A DNA stretch of 8,198 nucleotides from the NCBI GenBank assembly GCA_023422975.1, contig JAFAGF010000085.1:1-8198 (forward strand), written 5' to 3'. Within the stretch, counting starts at the first letter, position 1, and every line of letters begins with the position of its first letter. This DNA comes from Pseudomonadota bacterium (GTDB lineage Bacteria > Pseudomonadota > Gammaproteobacteria > Burkholderiales > Burkholderiaceae_C). Positions 1 to 8,166 of the stretch are shown in pieces. Position numbers and translations under genes: made by a program. The notes under the pieces are model-generated. The model saw only the letters and a program-made list of their open reading frames with translations. It was not told the origin of the DNA and made no database searches.

Positions 1-1694
1 ACCCCGGCCGACAAAATGCCGCCTGCGTAGCTGGCACCTTCACCGGCGGGGTACAGGCCCCGCGTATTCACGCTCTGAAAGTTGGCGCCACGCGCGATCT
101 TGACGGGTGAGGAGGTGCGTGTTTCCACGCCAGTCAGCACAGCGTCGTGCATGTCATAGCCGCGGATTTTTCTGCCAAAGGCGGGCAGGGCTTCGCGCAT
201 GGCTTCAATCGCAAACGCGGGCAATGCATGGTGCAAATTGCCCCAGGTGATACCGGGCTTGTAGGAAGGTGGCACGCCGCCGACACCCGCAGACTCGTTG
301 CCCGCCACAAAGTCGCCCACCAGTTGTCCGGGGGCGTTGTAGTTACGACCGCCCAGCAAATAGGCCTTGGACTCCAGCTGGCGCTGGAACACCACGCCCG
401 ACAAGGGGTGATACTGGCCGGGTTGCTGCTGCTCTACGCCAAACGTCTTGCCATCAAAGGCCCAAGCGAAGGACTTGGCATCTTGCGGGTAGTCGGTGGG
501 CTCAATTGCACAGACCATGCCGGCGTTGGCATTGCGCTCGGCGCGCGAGTACTGGCTCATGCCGTTGGTGACGACGCGCTCGGGCTCGCTGGTCGCGGCT
601 ACCACGGTGCCGCCGGGGCACATGCAAAAGCTGTAAACCGCACGGCCATTCTTGGCATGGTGCACCAGCTTGTAGTCGGCTGCGCCCAGCAATGGGTGGC
701 CCGCGTGCTTGCCCCAGCGGGCTTGGTCGATCACGCTTTGGGGGTGTTCGATACGGAAGCCTACGGAGAAAGGCTTGGCCTCCATGTACACGCCGCGCTC
801 GTAGAACATGGTAAAGGTGTCGCGCGCGCTGTGGCCCAAGGCCATGACCACGTGGTCGGTGGCGAGTTGGTAGCTCTCGCCCGTGGCCTGGTTGAGTACA
901 TCGAGGCCGGTGACATGGCGCGCATCGCCTTCGCCGGCAATGTGCACATCGGTCACGCGCTGCTCAAAGCGGATTTCACCGCCCAGGCGGCCAATTTCTT
1001 CGCGGATGCCTTCTACCAGTTTGACCAGTTTGAAGGTGCCGATGTGCGGGTGGGCCGCGTACAGAATTTCCGGAGGCGCACCGTAGGTGACAAATTCGGT
1101 CAGCACTTTGCGGCCCAGGTGGCGCGGGTCTTTGATCTGGCTGTACAGCTTGCCGTCCGAGAACGTGCCCGCACCGCCTTCGCCAAACTGCACGTTGGAC
1201 TCCGGGCTCAGCTCGCGTTTGCGCCACAGGCGCCAGGTGTCCTTGGTGCGCTCACGCACGGTTTTGCCGCGCTCCAGCACGATGGGCTTGAAACCCATCT
1301 GCGCCAACACCAGCGCCGCAAACATGCCGCAAGGGCCAAAACCCACGACCACAGGGCGGGGCTGCAAATCTGCCGGGGCCTGCCCCACGGGGTACCACGC
1401 CATATCGGGTGTGGGGTTCACGTGCGAGTGTTCAGCAAACTGTGCCAGCAGCACTGCTTCTTGGCTTGCATCAGCCAGCGTGATGTCGACGATGTAGACG
1501 GCCAGCAACTCGGCCTTTTGGCGTGCATCAAAGCTGCGCTTGTGTACGTTCAGCTGCGCGATGGCGCTTTCTGCAATGCCCAGACGTTCTGCCGCCAGTG
1601 CGCGCAGCTTGGCGTCGGGATGGAATTCGGTGTGGTTCTCGGAGTCGTATTGCAGCGCCGAGAGGGGAAGTTTGAGTTCTGCGAGGCGAATCAT
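1..1694 (-). CDS. FAD-dependent dehydrogenase (COG2509-type), C-terminus cut by window edge
   Basis: About 564 residues are visible. They read open from the ATG at 1694 to the left edge, where probably only a few tens of residues are missing. After an N-terminal region of about 110 residues comes a Rossmann FAD-binding motif, GFGPCG (118-123), with an acidic residue (ERG) ending the second strand. Next is the family signature GEGGAGTFSDG (171-181). Near the edge, GEGASYAGG (551-559) is the C-terminal FAD-contacting motif. Together these match a widespread family of cytoplasmic flavoproteins annotated as FAD-dependent dehydrogenases or NAD(P)/FAD oxidoreductases; as far as I know the substrate is not established. 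The ATG at 1694 is the natural start because an in-frame stop lies five codons upstream. The Shine-Dalgarno is weak. The gene is divergent from the J-like gene. The family call is confident; the reaction is unknown. Confidence 0.9.
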   Translation of the reverse strand, partial: MIRLAELKLPLSALQYDSENHTEFHPDAKLRALAAERLGIAESAIAQLNVHKRSFDARQKAELLAVYIVDITLADASQEAVLLAQFAEHSHVNPTPDMAWYPVGQAPADLQPRPVVVGFGPCGMFAALVLAQMGFKPIVLERGKTVRERTKDTWRLWRKRELSPESNVQFGEGGAGTFSDGKLYSQIKDPRHLGRKVLTEFVTYGAPPEILYAAHPHIGTFKLVKLVEGIREEIGRLGGEIRFEQRVTDVHIAGEGDARHVTGLDVLNQATGESYQLATDHVVMALGHSARDTFTMFYERGVYMEAKPFSVGFRIEHPQSVIDQARWGKHAGHPLLGAADYKLVHHAKNGRAVYSFCMCPGGTVVAATSEPERVVTNGMSQYSRAERNANAGMVCAIEPTDYPQDAKSFAWAFDGKTFGVEQQQPGQYHPLSGVVFQRQLESKAYLLGGRNYNAPGQLVGDFVAGNESAGVGGVPPSYKPGITWGNLHHALPAFAIEAMREALPAFGRKIRGYDMHDAVLTGVETRTSSPVKIARGANFQSVNTRGLYPAGEGASYAGGILSAG

Positions 1695-1727
1695 GGCTTG
1701 TAGTGATCAAGCAAGAAGAAGCCCATG

Positions 1728-1733
1728 ATCGTA
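1728..1733 (-). promoter_or_regulatory. Possible -10 box for the FAD dehydrogenase gene
   Basis: On the minus strand the hexamer TACGAT lies 34 bases upstream of the ATG at 1694, which would give a short leader of roughly 27 bases. No good -35 hexamer stands at 16-18 bases. This is a motif match only, and chance is a real alternative. Confidence 0.25.
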
Positions 1734-1790
1734 GCGTGAACTGGCGCGCGCCGCTGTGAGGTGTTGCGGTGCTGGGGCTGCGTTCACGGG

Positions 1791-1850
1791 TTTGAAAATG
1801 TGAGCTTCAGGCGTAACAACCATAAGCGCTAGCGCCTGTTTTTGTTTATA
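1791..1850 (+). repeat. ~60-bp palindromic repeat element, intergenic copy
   Basis: This AT-rich-edged segment lies between the divergent FAD dehydrogenase and J-like genes. Read on the plus strand it aligns along its whole length with the reverse complement of 5534-5593. Shared blocks occur in the same order and at nearly the same spacing: AAAAT, GAGC, TCAG, AAGCGCTA and TTTTT. Identity is roughly two thirds by eye, with a few one- or two-base gaps. Its core has degenerate inverted arms around AAGCGCTAGCGCC, plus a CAGGCG (1808-1813) / CGCCTG (1833-1838) pair. From memory, similar elements with an AGCGCTT...AAGCGCT core are scattered through Comamonadaceae genomes. Whether it does anything for the flanking promoters cannot be told. 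Confidence 0.6.
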
Positions 1851-1897
1851 AGAAGCAACCCCTTGCTCGGCGCTTGTTCAGACCCATGCCGCACAAT
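1847..1897 (+). promoter_or_regulatory. Candidate promoter region for the J-like gene
   Basis: Two possible -10 hexamers lie upstream of the J-like gene: TATAAG (1847-1852), at the right edge of the repeat element, and CACAAT (1892-1897). The second would start a transcript near 1904 and leave an ~18-base leader before the ATG at 1922. Neither has a convincing -35 hexamer at 16-18 bases. The choice between them is open. Confidence 0.22.
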
Positions 1898-1921
1898 GCG
1901 GGGGTGATTGCTTCTTCTTTT

Positions 1922-3031
1922 ATGCCTGTAGTGGCCTCTTCCTTGCTGCGCATCGATGCAGCTTCCCCCGAAGCTCCGCTCAGCGCGGAACAGCAACTGT
2001 TTAATGCTTGGGTGCAGCGCATTGCCGAGCAACGCGCCTGGCTGCAAGCATGGGACGAAGCGGAGCAAGCCTGCCGCACCCGTTTTGCGCGCGATGGTGC
2101 ACCGCTGCGCACCCGTTACCTCGATCTGCAGGCCGATTTGGCACAGTATTTGGACCAGCAAGCGGCCCGCAAACTTTCCAAAATGGAGCGCCAGTTGCTG
2201 GAGGCGTGCTTGCTCGAATCGGCACAGCAGGTGGTCGACTTGAGTGACACACCGGCCCAGCGTGCGGCCATGGAAGAGCTGGTGCGCCGCTACACCCCGG
2301 AGGAACCAGAGCTAGATGCAGAAGGGGACGCTGTAGGTGATGCATCGCTTTCAGCACAAGCAGAGCCTGCGGCGGCGGATATTGACTGGGAAGACCCGGA
2401 GGCTGTGGCGCAGTTTCTGGAGGCCCAAGAGCAGGCCGCTGCCGCGCAGGCTGAGCGCGCCCGTGCGCAGCACCAGGCCAAGCGCCAACAGCGCAAGGCG
2501 GAGCAAATGAAAAAGGCCAAAGGTCCGACGGCCGCAGAATTGGCGACCCAGTCTCTGCGCGAGGTGTTCCGCCGCTTGGCCAGCCGCCTGCACCCGGACC
2601 GCGAGCAAGACCCGGTAGAGCGCGCGCGCAAAACGGCGCTGATGCAGCGCGTGAATATCGCGTACGAAGCGGGGCGTTTGATGGAGTTGCTGGAGCTGCA
2701 GTGGGAGGCCGAGCAGATGGACCCCGCCAAGCTCGCACAACTCAGCGATGCGCGCTTAGCACCTTACAACCGTATGTTGGAAGCGCAATGGGGTGACCTG
2801 CAGCGCGAGGCGCAGGCACGCATGCAATCCTTTGCACGCGAGTTCGGTTTAGATGCAGCCACCAGCTTGCAACCTGCCAAGCTGATGGCGCAGGTGCGTG
2901 AGCGGTTGCAGCAGCTGCAGGGCGGCATTGATTACCTGCGGCAGCTGCTTCAGGCGTTGGAAGCAGAGCCGAACACCCTGAAACAGTGGCTCAAGCACGA
3001 GCGCACGCTGGCGCGCCAGCGTGCGGATTAA
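1922..3031 (+). CDS. J-domain-like (HPD-motif) coiled-coil protein
   Basis: The protein has 369 residues if it starts at the ATG at 1922. The N-terminal ~120 residues are helical. An acidic stretch follows (about 126-165), then a charged Ala/Gln/Lys/Arg coil (about 167-200). A J-like segment has HPD at 224-226, preceded by the helix-II-like LREVFRRLASRL and followed by a helix-III-like block containing QRVNIAYE. The usual first J helix with its Tyr/Leu pattern is not recognisable. The C-terminal ~120 residues are again helical. Conserved wording around the HPD (HPDRE, DP, ER, RKT, LMQRVN, AY) resembles a proteobacterial family annotated as J domain-containing or DnaJ-like. A DnaK partnership is inference from the HPD. 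In-frame alternative starts are TTG 1874, ATG 1886 and GTG 1904. I prefer 1922 because the residues after it resemble the N-termini I recall for relatives. The GGGGGTGA at 1900-1907 is rather far away to be its Shine-Dalgarno. It converges on sbcC with a 57-bp gap. Confidence 0.85.
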   Translation: MPVVASSLLRIDAASPEAPLSAEQQLFNAWVQRIAEQRAWLQAWDEAEQACRTRFARDGAPLRTRYLDLQADLAQYLDQQAARKLSKMERQLLEACLLESAQQVVDLSDTPAQRAAMEELVRRYTPEEPELDAEGDAVGDASLSAQAEPAAADIDWEDPEAVAQFLEAQEQAAAAQAERARAQHQAKRQQRKAEQMKKAKGPTAAELATQSLREVFRRLASRLHPDREQDPVERARKTALMQRVNIAYEAGRLMELLELQWEAEQMDPAKLAQLSDARLAPYNRMLEAQWGDLQREAQARMQSFAREFGLDAATSLQPAKLMAQVRERLQQLQGGIDYLRQLLQALEAEPNTLKQWLKHERTLARQRAD

Positions 3032-3088
3032 GAGCCTGGGGTGCCATCCGCGAAGCCGAGAGGGTGCTATCTGCTTGGGATGACGGAG

Positions 3089-6000
3089 CTAATAAACCAG
3101 CTTGGAATACCCCACGCCCCCTGCTTTGTCGACATGAATTTGCACGGGGATGCGCTCTTTGAGTGCCTCCACGTGGCTGATGATGCCAATCATCTTGCCG
3201 CTGGCATTCAGCACATCCAGCGCTGCCAGCGCAGTCTCCAGCGTGTCGCCATCGAGCGTGCCAAAGCCTTCGTCGAGGAACAGTGAGTCGATGGACACCT
3301 TGTGGCTGACCAAGTCCGACAGTGCCAGGGCCAGCGACAGGCTGACCAAGAAGGATTCACCTCCTGAGAGTGTGCGCGTGTCGCGTGCCACATCGCCTTG
3401 CCAGCTGTCCACAATTTCCAGCTCCAGCTCGCCTGACGCTTTGCGGCGCAAGGTATAGCGCTCATGCAAGCGTGCCAGATGTTGGTTGGCCAGATGTAGC
3501 AAGTGATCCAGTGTGAGGCCTTGGGCGAACTTGCGGAATTTGTCGCCTTCTTTGGAGCCAATCAGCCCGTTGAGGCGCTGCCACAGCTCATAGTCCTGCT
3601 CTTGCTGCGCGATGGCTCGCAGCAACTGGTGCTGGGTGCTGCGGTGGGTATCGTCATCTGCCAGCCGTGCTTCGGTGGCGCCCAGCTGCGACACCAAATT
3701 GTCGCGTTGTTGCTCGAGTGTCTCTAGCTCGGTTTGCACGGCGTCTGAGGTTCTATCGGTCAGTGCTTGCTGGTGGAGCTGGGTCTGCCGTTCACGCGCT
3801 TGCGCCAGCAGTGTGGCGGTGCGCTGCACGCCATCGGCCAGCGTTTGCTGCAACTGTTGCAACTGCTGGCGCTTCGCTTCTGGCAAACAGGCATTGTGGA
3901 AGGCTTGCACGTCGGTAAAGGGGCTGTCTTGCAGGGCTTGCACCCATGTGGCTTGGGCGGCCAGGCTGGCTGCGCGCTCCGTGGCTTCGGTGCTTTTGCT
4001 CTCGGTGATTTGGCCTTGGAGCAGCGCAAGTTGCTGGATGTGCGTGTCAATCGCCTGCATGCAGGCTGGCAGTGTGGCCGGGAGCGTGGCGGGGTCGGGT
4101 GCTGGTAACAGCGCCGCGAGGTCGGCAGACAGCGGGAAAGCGGCGCTACGCTGTTGCCATTGGGCGGCGGATTCCTGTGCCTGTTCACAGGTTTGTTGTT
4201 GCACAGACCATTGCGGGGTGAGTTGCCGCAGCTGTTGCTCGCTGTGCAGCCACTGCTGCCATTGTGCTTTGCGGGCCTGTAGCCAAGCGGGTGTGGCGGC
4301 AGGGTCTGGCAGGGTTTGGCCGCTGTCTGCCAGCGTCGCCTGCAACTGTGCTGTTAACTGGTTCAGTGCATCCGCTTGTTGGTTGGCATCGCCTTGGAGC
4401 TGCTGTATGCGCTGCTGCACTTGGGCCAGCTTTTGCTCCAGCAGTTGGTGCTGGAGGGTGGCGTCATCGTGTGCTTGTGTGGCCTGGTAGTAGTTGTGGG
4501 TGGCTGCCTGCATGGCTTGCGCACCTTCATCCGCTTGTGCCAGGGCGAGGTGTAGCGTGTGCTCTTGGCTGTGGGCGTACTCCAGTGCAGCGTCCAGTGG
4601 CTCTGCCTGTTGCCAGTCATCCGTTGCAGCATCGGTTTGCAGCGCTTGCCATTGCGCCGCGCTGATAGCGCAGTCTGCTTGCAGCTGCTGGAGCTGCTTT
4701 TGCAGCAATGCCTGGCGCTCCAGTGCAGCCGCTTGCGCAAGCTTGTACGCATCGCCTTGTGCTTTGAGTTGTTCCAGCAGGTCTTCGGCAGTGCGCAGGG
4801 CTGCTTCGGTGGTGGATACATCCAGCGCCTGGTAAGCCGCAATGGCGGGGTGTTCTAGCGCGCCGCACAAGGGGCAGGCGTCGCCGGGTTGCAGCGCGTG
4901 GCGGTGTGTCTCCAAGCTTTGGATGCGGCGCTCTTGCTCCAGCAGCTTGCGCTTGTCTGCCACCACACTGCGTTGGTCTGCATATTGGCTGCGCAAGGTT
5001 TGCAGCGTGGTCGCATGCCCGGAGAGATCTGCGGCGATGGACTGGATGTCTGTCGCCAGTGTGTGCTGTTGCAGGGTTTGCGCGCGCTGTGTGGCTGCCA
5101 GATTTTGGCGTTGTTGCGCATGGGTCACCGCGTCGCGTGCGGATTGCCAGCGCTCACGCAGGGCGGGCAAGCTGGTGCAGCCATGCTGCTGCAGCAAGGT
5201 GTTTTGTGCAGCGATGGCGGTCTGTTGTGCTGCATAGGCAGTTGCTTGGGCTTTTTTTGCACGGTCGAGCAACGCGGTCTGCGCTGCCAGGAGTTGCTGC
5301 TGCTGCGCTTTTTCCGACTCGCAGCGCTGGGCGCTACGCCGCTGTTCCTCCTGCAGGCGCAGGGCGTGATCGCGCTGCTCCAGCAGCGTGCCCCAACTGC
5401 CCAGTTGCTCCCCCAATTGGGCGTGCGCGGCATGTTGCTGCTGGTAGCGCCGGTGGGTGTCCATGTCGGCGGACAAAGACTGCAGCTGCGCTTGGGCGGC
5501 GGTGGCATCCGTGCATGCTTGCTGCGCCGCATATTGATAAAAATAAGCCTGTAGCGCTTGTTGGGTAAGCGCTGATTGCTCTAGATTTTGAAGTCGTTGC
5601 TGTGTGTGGTGATAGGCGTTGAGGTTGCGCTGCCAGTGTTGGTACACGGGTTGCAAGCGTTGTGCGGGGGCATCCGCTTCCAAGCGTTGCAGCTCGGCAT
5701 GTGCAAGGGTTTGCTGGTGCAGGGCTTGCTGTGCGTGATTGGCCGCTGTGTGCACGGCAAGTTGCGCCGCAGAGCAGTCACGTAGCCATTGCAACTGGCT
5801 GTGTGTGGAGGCATGGGCAGCCCGCGTCTGGGTGAGCGCATGGTTCAGCTGCAGGCGCTGGGTCTCCTGTTCGGCACGCAATGCTGGCGTGAGCAATTGC
5901 AATCCAGACGCTTTCGCCTGTTGCTGCTCTAACTGGTGGCGCGCTTCTTTGGCGTGTTCGAAAACAGCCTGTGAAATGTGCCCGTAGATTTCTGTGCCGG

Positions 6001-6538
6001 TCAGCTCTTCCAGCAGCGCGGCGCGGTCGTTGGCGTCTGCATTGAGAAATGCGGCAAACCCACCTTGGGCCAGCAGCATGGATTTGGTGAAGCGGCCAAA
6101 GTCCAGCCCTGTGATGGATTCAATGTGCTTGATTTTGTCCTTCACGCGGGTGGTCAGGATGCGGCCTTCACCGGTGTCAGTCTCGATCTGTGCCAGCTCT
6201 ACCTGGGGCGCTTGCAAGGCGCCGTCTGGCTTGTTGCGGGCCCGGCGCTGGCTCCAGAAGGCGCGGTAGGCCAAGCCTTTGACTTCAAACTCCACCTCGG
6301 CTTCGCATTCGCCGGTGTGGCGCGTCATGATGTCGTTGCTGCCACTGATGGTGTCCAGCCTCGGGGTTTGGTGATAAAGCGCTAAGCAAATGGCGTCCAG
6401 CAACGTGGACTTGCCCGCCCCCGTGGGGCCGGTGATGGCAAACAGGCCGTTGTCGGCAAACTTTGCGTCGCGAAAGTCCACCTTCCAGTCGCCTTTGAGG
6501 GCGTTCAAATTTTTGAGGCGCAGGCTCAGAATTTTCAT
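3089..6538 (-). CDS. sbcC: Exonuclease SbcCD subunit C (Rad50-like SMC ATPase)
   Basis: SbcC is the ATPase and DNA-tethering subunit of the SbcCD complex, which cuts DNA hairpins and processes double-strand ends in the cytoplasm. The 1149 residues show the full Rad50 layout. Walker A is GPTGAGKS (37-44) and the Q-loop is AQGG with Gln158. Two long Gln/Ala/Leu-rich coiled-coil arms run about 190-540 and 570-1000. Between them is the zinc hook CPLC (Cys555, Cys558). The signature is LSGGE (1057-1061), Walker B ends in Asp1089-Glu1090 and the H-loop is His1122. It starts inside the sbcD stop (ATGA overlap) with GGAG seven bases upstream, so the two are translationally coupled. It is about 100 residues longer than E. 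coli SbcC. Oddly, residues 316-336 are encoded by a palindromic repeat element (5534-5593). It ends with TAG, and no clear terminator follows. Confidence 0.97.
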   Translation of the reverse strand: MKILSLRLKNLNALKGDWKVDFRDAKFADNGLFAITGPTGAGKSTLLDAICLALYHQTPRLDTISGSNDIMTRHTGECEAEVEFEVKGLAYRAFWSQRRARNKPDGALQAPQVELAQIETDTGEGRILTTRVKDKIKHIESITGLDFGRFTKSMLLAQGGFAAFLNADANDRAALLEELTGTEIYGHISQAVFEHAKEARHQLEQQQAKASGLQLLTPALRAEQETQRLQLNHALTQTRAAHASTHSQLQWLRDCSAAQLAVHTAANHAQQALHQQTLAHAELQRLEADAPAQRLQPVYQHWQRNLNAYHHTQQRLQNLEQSALTQQALQAYFYQYAAQQACTDATAAQAQLQSLSADMDTHRRYQQQHAAHAQLGEQLGSWGTLLEQRDHALRLQEEQRRSAQRCESEKAQQQQLLAAQTALLDRAKKAQATAYAAQQTAIAAQNTLLQQHGCTSLPALRERWQSARDAVTHAQQRQNLAATQRAQTLQQHTLATDIQSIAADLSGHATTLQTLRSQYADQRSVVADKRKLLEQERRIQSLETHRHALQPGDACPLCGALEHPAIAAYQALDVSTTEAALRTAEDLLEQLKAQGDAYKLAQAAALERQALLQKQLQQLQADCAISAAQWQALQTDAATDDWQQAEPLDAALEYAHSQEHTLHLALAQADEGAQAMQAATHNYYQATQAHDDATLQHQLLEQKLAQVQQRIQQLQGDANQQADALNQLTAQLQATLADSGQTLPDPAATPAWLQARKAQWQQWLHSEQQLRQLTPQWSVQQQTCEQAQESAAQWQQRSAAFPLSADLAALLPAPDPATLPATLPACMQAIDTHIQQLALLQGQITESKSTEATERAASLAAQATWVQALQDSPFTDVQAFHNACLPEAKRQQLQQLQQTLADGVQRTATLLAQARERQTQLHQQALTDRTSDAVQTELETLEQQRDNLVSQLGATEARLADDDTHRSTQHQLLRAIAQQEQDYELWQRLNGLIGSKEGDKFRKFAQGLTLDHLLHLANQHLARLHERYTLRRKASGELELEIVDSWQGDVARDTRTLSGGESFLVSLSLALALSDLVSHKVSIDSLFLDEGFGTLDGDTLETALAALDVLNASGKMIGIISHVEALKERIPVQIHVDKAGGVGYSKLVY
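5534..5593 (-). repeat. ~60-bp palindromic repeat element inside sbcC
   Basis: Read on the minus strand, this segment matches the intergenic element at 1791-1850 along its length. Its core is a perfect 7-bp inverted repeat, AGCGCTT (5553-5559) and AAGCGCT (5567-5573), with a 7-base loop and AT-rich flanks. It is AT-rich compared with the surrounding sbcC sequence. As placed here it spans exactly 20 codons and, with the adjoining codon, encodes sbcC residues 316-336 ([21 protein letters not shown]), so the reading frame stays open. I infer an insertion of a mobile or REP-like element that was tolerated in the first coiled-coil arm. Confidence 0.6.
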
Positions 6539-7770
6539 GCGGCATCTCCAGCGTGCAGTTGGGCGAGCACGGTGTCGTAGCGCGTTTGCAGAGCATCAGC
6601 CAAGTCTGGAGGCAGCGTCTCTTGCGCCAGCCGGCGGGCAAAAACTTCCTGGGGGGAGAGCTCATGCAGCGACTCGCCACTGGTCGACTGCAGCTGTGCA
6701 CTGGCTGCGCCGCGCTGGCGTTTGATGCGCAGCACTTGCAAGGGCAGGTCTTGCACCATGGCTTCAATGCGCGGTGCCAGATCGGGCAGGTAGTCGTCTT
6801 CTTGCACCGTCACTTCCACCCATACCGGGTGTTCGGCACTGCCTTGGACGGCTAGCTGCTGGAAGGCTGCGGGCAGGTTCGCCAAACTGCCGCTGACAGC
6901 GGCGAGGACCTGGCATACCGGCGTGGATAAGGCCGTGACGGACTGCAAGCCGTTTTCATTGAGCTCTACCAACAGCACTTCCTTGGTTTGGCGTGCCTCA
7001 TCAAACCCCAGCGCAATGGGGGAGCCGCTGTAGCGAATGTGCTCGAGCCCTCCCAATTTTTGTGGCTTGTGGATGTGCCCCAGCGCAACGTAGTCAGCGG
7101 CAGGGAAGGCGTTGGTGGGGAAGGCCTCCAGCGTGCCCACATAAATTTCGCGCACCGATTCGTTGCTGCTGGCGCCCACGGTGGTGAGGTGGCCGGTGGC
7201 GATGATGGGCAGGCGTACGCCATGCGCTGAGGCATGCGAGGCTTGCAGCGCTTGGGCGGCAGCAAAGACTTGGGCATAGATGTCTTGAATGGCGGCTTGC
7301 AAGTCGCGTTGCTTGTCTTGGGCGCTTTGTCCGGCACTGCTGCGCAGCACATCGCGCGCCCGAATAAAGGGCAGGGCGCAGACGATGCAGCCTGCGTGCC
7401 CACCGCGGGTAGGCAGCGTGACCACATGCTGTGCGGCATCGGCATGTGTGGCGGCGATGACGGTGGCATTCAAATGGTGTAGCAGTGGCTGGCTTTCCCC
7501 CAGCACGCTGACCGAGTCATGGTTACCACCCAGCACCAGCAGAGCGACGTTCAGGCGGTGCAGTTCGGCAATCAACCGGTAGTACAGCGTGCGCGCGTAG
7601 CTGGGCGGGGTGGTGGTGTCAAAAATATCACCGGCAATCAGCACGGCATCCACCTGCTGGTCTTCCACCTGCTGCAGCAGCCAATCCATCAAGGCCGTGT
7701 GCTCGCGCTCACGGCTGTGGTTCATGAAGCTTTGGCCCAAGTGCCAGTCAGAGGTGTGGAGGATGCGCAT
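6535..7770 (-). CDS. sbcD: Exonuclease SbcCD subunit D (Mre11-like nuclease)
   Basis: SbcD is the metal-dependent nuclease subunit of SbcCD; with SbcC it has double-strand exonuclease and hairpin-opening endonuclease activity. The 411 residues are a normal family length. All calcineurin-like phosphoesterase motifs are intact: D8-W-H10 in [15 protein letters not shown] (47-51) with Asp48, GGNHD (81-85) with Asn83-His84, TGH (192-194), and GHIH (231-234). These supply the residues that bind the two Mn ions. The remaining ~170 residues correspond to the capping and SbcC-binding region. The ATG at 7770 places the DWH motif at the expected distance from the N-terminus. Its Shine-Dalgarno is poor, and the start codon lies within one arm of a 9-bp inverted repeat (7767-7810). 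The stop overlaps the sbcC start by four bases, so the two form an operon. Confidence 0.97.
   Translation of the reverse strand: MRILHTSDWHLGQSFMNHSREREHTALMDWLLQQVEDQQVDAVLIAGDIFDTTTPPSYARTLYYRLIAELHRLNVALLVLGGNHDSVSVLGESQPLLHHLNATVIAATHADAAQHVVTLPTRGGHAGCIVCALPFIRARDVLRSSAGQSAQDKQRDLQAAIQDIYAQVFAAAQALQASHASAHGVRLPIIATGHLTTVGASSNESVREIYVGTLEAFPTNAFPAADYVALGHIHKPQKLGGLEHIRYSGSPIALGFDEARQTKEVLLVELNENGLQSVTALSTPVCQVLAAVSGSLANLPAAFQQLAVQGSAEHPVWVEVTVQEDDYLPDLAPRIEAMVQDLPLQVLRIKRQRGAASAQLQSTSGESLHELSPQEVFARRLAQETLPPDLADALQTRYDTVLAQLHAGDAA
6546..6549 (-). promoter_or_regulatory. Shine-Dalgarno of sbcC within the sbcD 3' end
   Basis: GGAG on the minus strand lies seven bases before the sbcC ATG at 6538, within the last codons of sbcD. 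It fixes the sbcC start and fits coupled translation through the ATGA stop/start overlap at 6535-6538. Confidence 0.7.
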
Positions 7771-7810
7771 CGGTGGCGTGCAAGCAGCAGAAAAAAGACG
7801 ACACCGATGC
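7767..7810 (-). promoter_or_regulatory. Perfect 9-bp inverted repeat spanning the sbcD start codon
   Basis: Plus-strand GCATCGGTG (7767-7775) and CACCGATGC (7802-7810) are perfect inverted copies separated by 26 bases. In the sbcD transcript the downstream arm reads CACCGATGC and contains the ATG start at 7770. If the RNA folds, the initiation site would be paired. The pairing is seen in the sequence; a regulatory role is inference, and a DNA-level operator is an alternative. Confidence 0.4.
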
Positions 7811-7844
7811 TATCAAGCTGCCGTGTGTGCGTGCCCTTGCCGGG

Positions 7845-8099
7845 TTACTGCACGTCCAGGCGGATGCGCTGGGCCACGGGGTCGAGCGTGCAGCGCACGA
7901 TGTGCCGGATCTGACCGTCAAAGCTCATGGCATTGCGCAGCAGCTGGCCATCCAGGCTGACCAGCCAGGCGATGTCTTCGGCGCAGATGCGGCGCGTGGG
8001 CAACGCCAACACGCCGGTGGGGCTGTGTACTTCGAGGGCGACGGGGCCTTCTTCACCAAAGATATGCAGGTATTCAGGCAGGGTGGAATGGGCGTTCAT
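7845..8099 (-). CDS. Small hypothetical protein, 84 residues
   Basis: I do not recognise this protein. From the ATG at 8099 it has 84 residues ending with TAA. It begins MNAHSTLPEYLHIFGEEG and shows alternating hydrophobic stretches typical of beta strands (VALEV, GVLAL, IAWLVSLDG, IRHIVRC, IRLDV). There is no signal peptide, membrane segment or metal-binding cluster. It is a soluble cytoplasmic protein by appearance. In-frame upstream starts (ATG 8141, GTG 8174) would add 14 or 25 residues of less natural look; none has a good Shine-Dalgarno. I prefer 8099 because a -10-like box sits ~38 bases upstream. It lies 74 bp before sbcD on the same strand with no clear terminator between, so read-through into sbcDC is possible. 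Balanced composition and a high-GC coding pattern make it probably real. Confidence 0.6.
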   Translation of the reverse strand: MNAHSTLPEYLHIFGEEGPVALEVHSPTGVLALPTRRICAEDIAWLVSLDGQLLRNAMSFDGQIRHIVRCTLDPVAQRIRLDVQ

Positions 8100-8136
8100 G
8101 GAGCGGGTGCATGCAGCAAGTGGTGGGTGTGCCCGC

Positions 8137-8166
8137 ACCATAGAAAACAATGGCTGGGTTTGTCTT
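8137..8166 (-). promoter_or_regulatory. Possible promoter for the 84-residue gene
   Basis: On the minus strand AAGACA (8161-8166) and TATGGT (8137-8142) are separated by 18 bases, each matching four of six consensus positions. A start near 8130 would leave a leader of about 30 bases before the ATG at 8099. The match is weak. Confidence 0.28.

Noticed and set aside
147..1703. Plus-strand open frame of 518 codons opposite the FAD dehydrogenase
   Set aside because: It is fully antisense to a gene with clear FAD motifs. Its His/Ala/Gly-rich translation is typical of an opposite-strand frame in high-GC DNA and shows no domain.
1821..1845. GC-rich stem followed by a T run, resembling an intrinsic terminator
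   Set aside because: The flanking genes are transcribed away from this point, so there is nothing to terminate. The structure is explained as part of the repeat element.
2001..2738. Minus-strand open frame of 245 codons opposite the J-like gene
   Set aside because: It has Pro/Ala/Arg-rich low-complexity composition and is antisense to a gene with a recognisable HPD segment.
3039..3073. Imperfect direct repeat (12 bases with two mismatches) between the convergent J-like and sbcC genes, considered as a terminator or att site
   Set aside because: It is short and imperfect, with no hairpin and no T run. The 57-bp gap shows no convincing terminator for either gene.
3612..4490. Plus-strand open frame of 292 codons opposite sbcC
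   Set aside because: Its translation is extremely rich in Cys, Ser and Trp, which is a by-product of the Gln/Ala/Leu codons of the SbcC coiled coil read backwards.
6377..6384. Another AAGCGCTA, the same 8-mer as in the repeat element
   Set aside because: It lies in the conserved [13 protein letters not shown] coding segment just after Walker A of SbcC, and no further similarity to the element extends from it.
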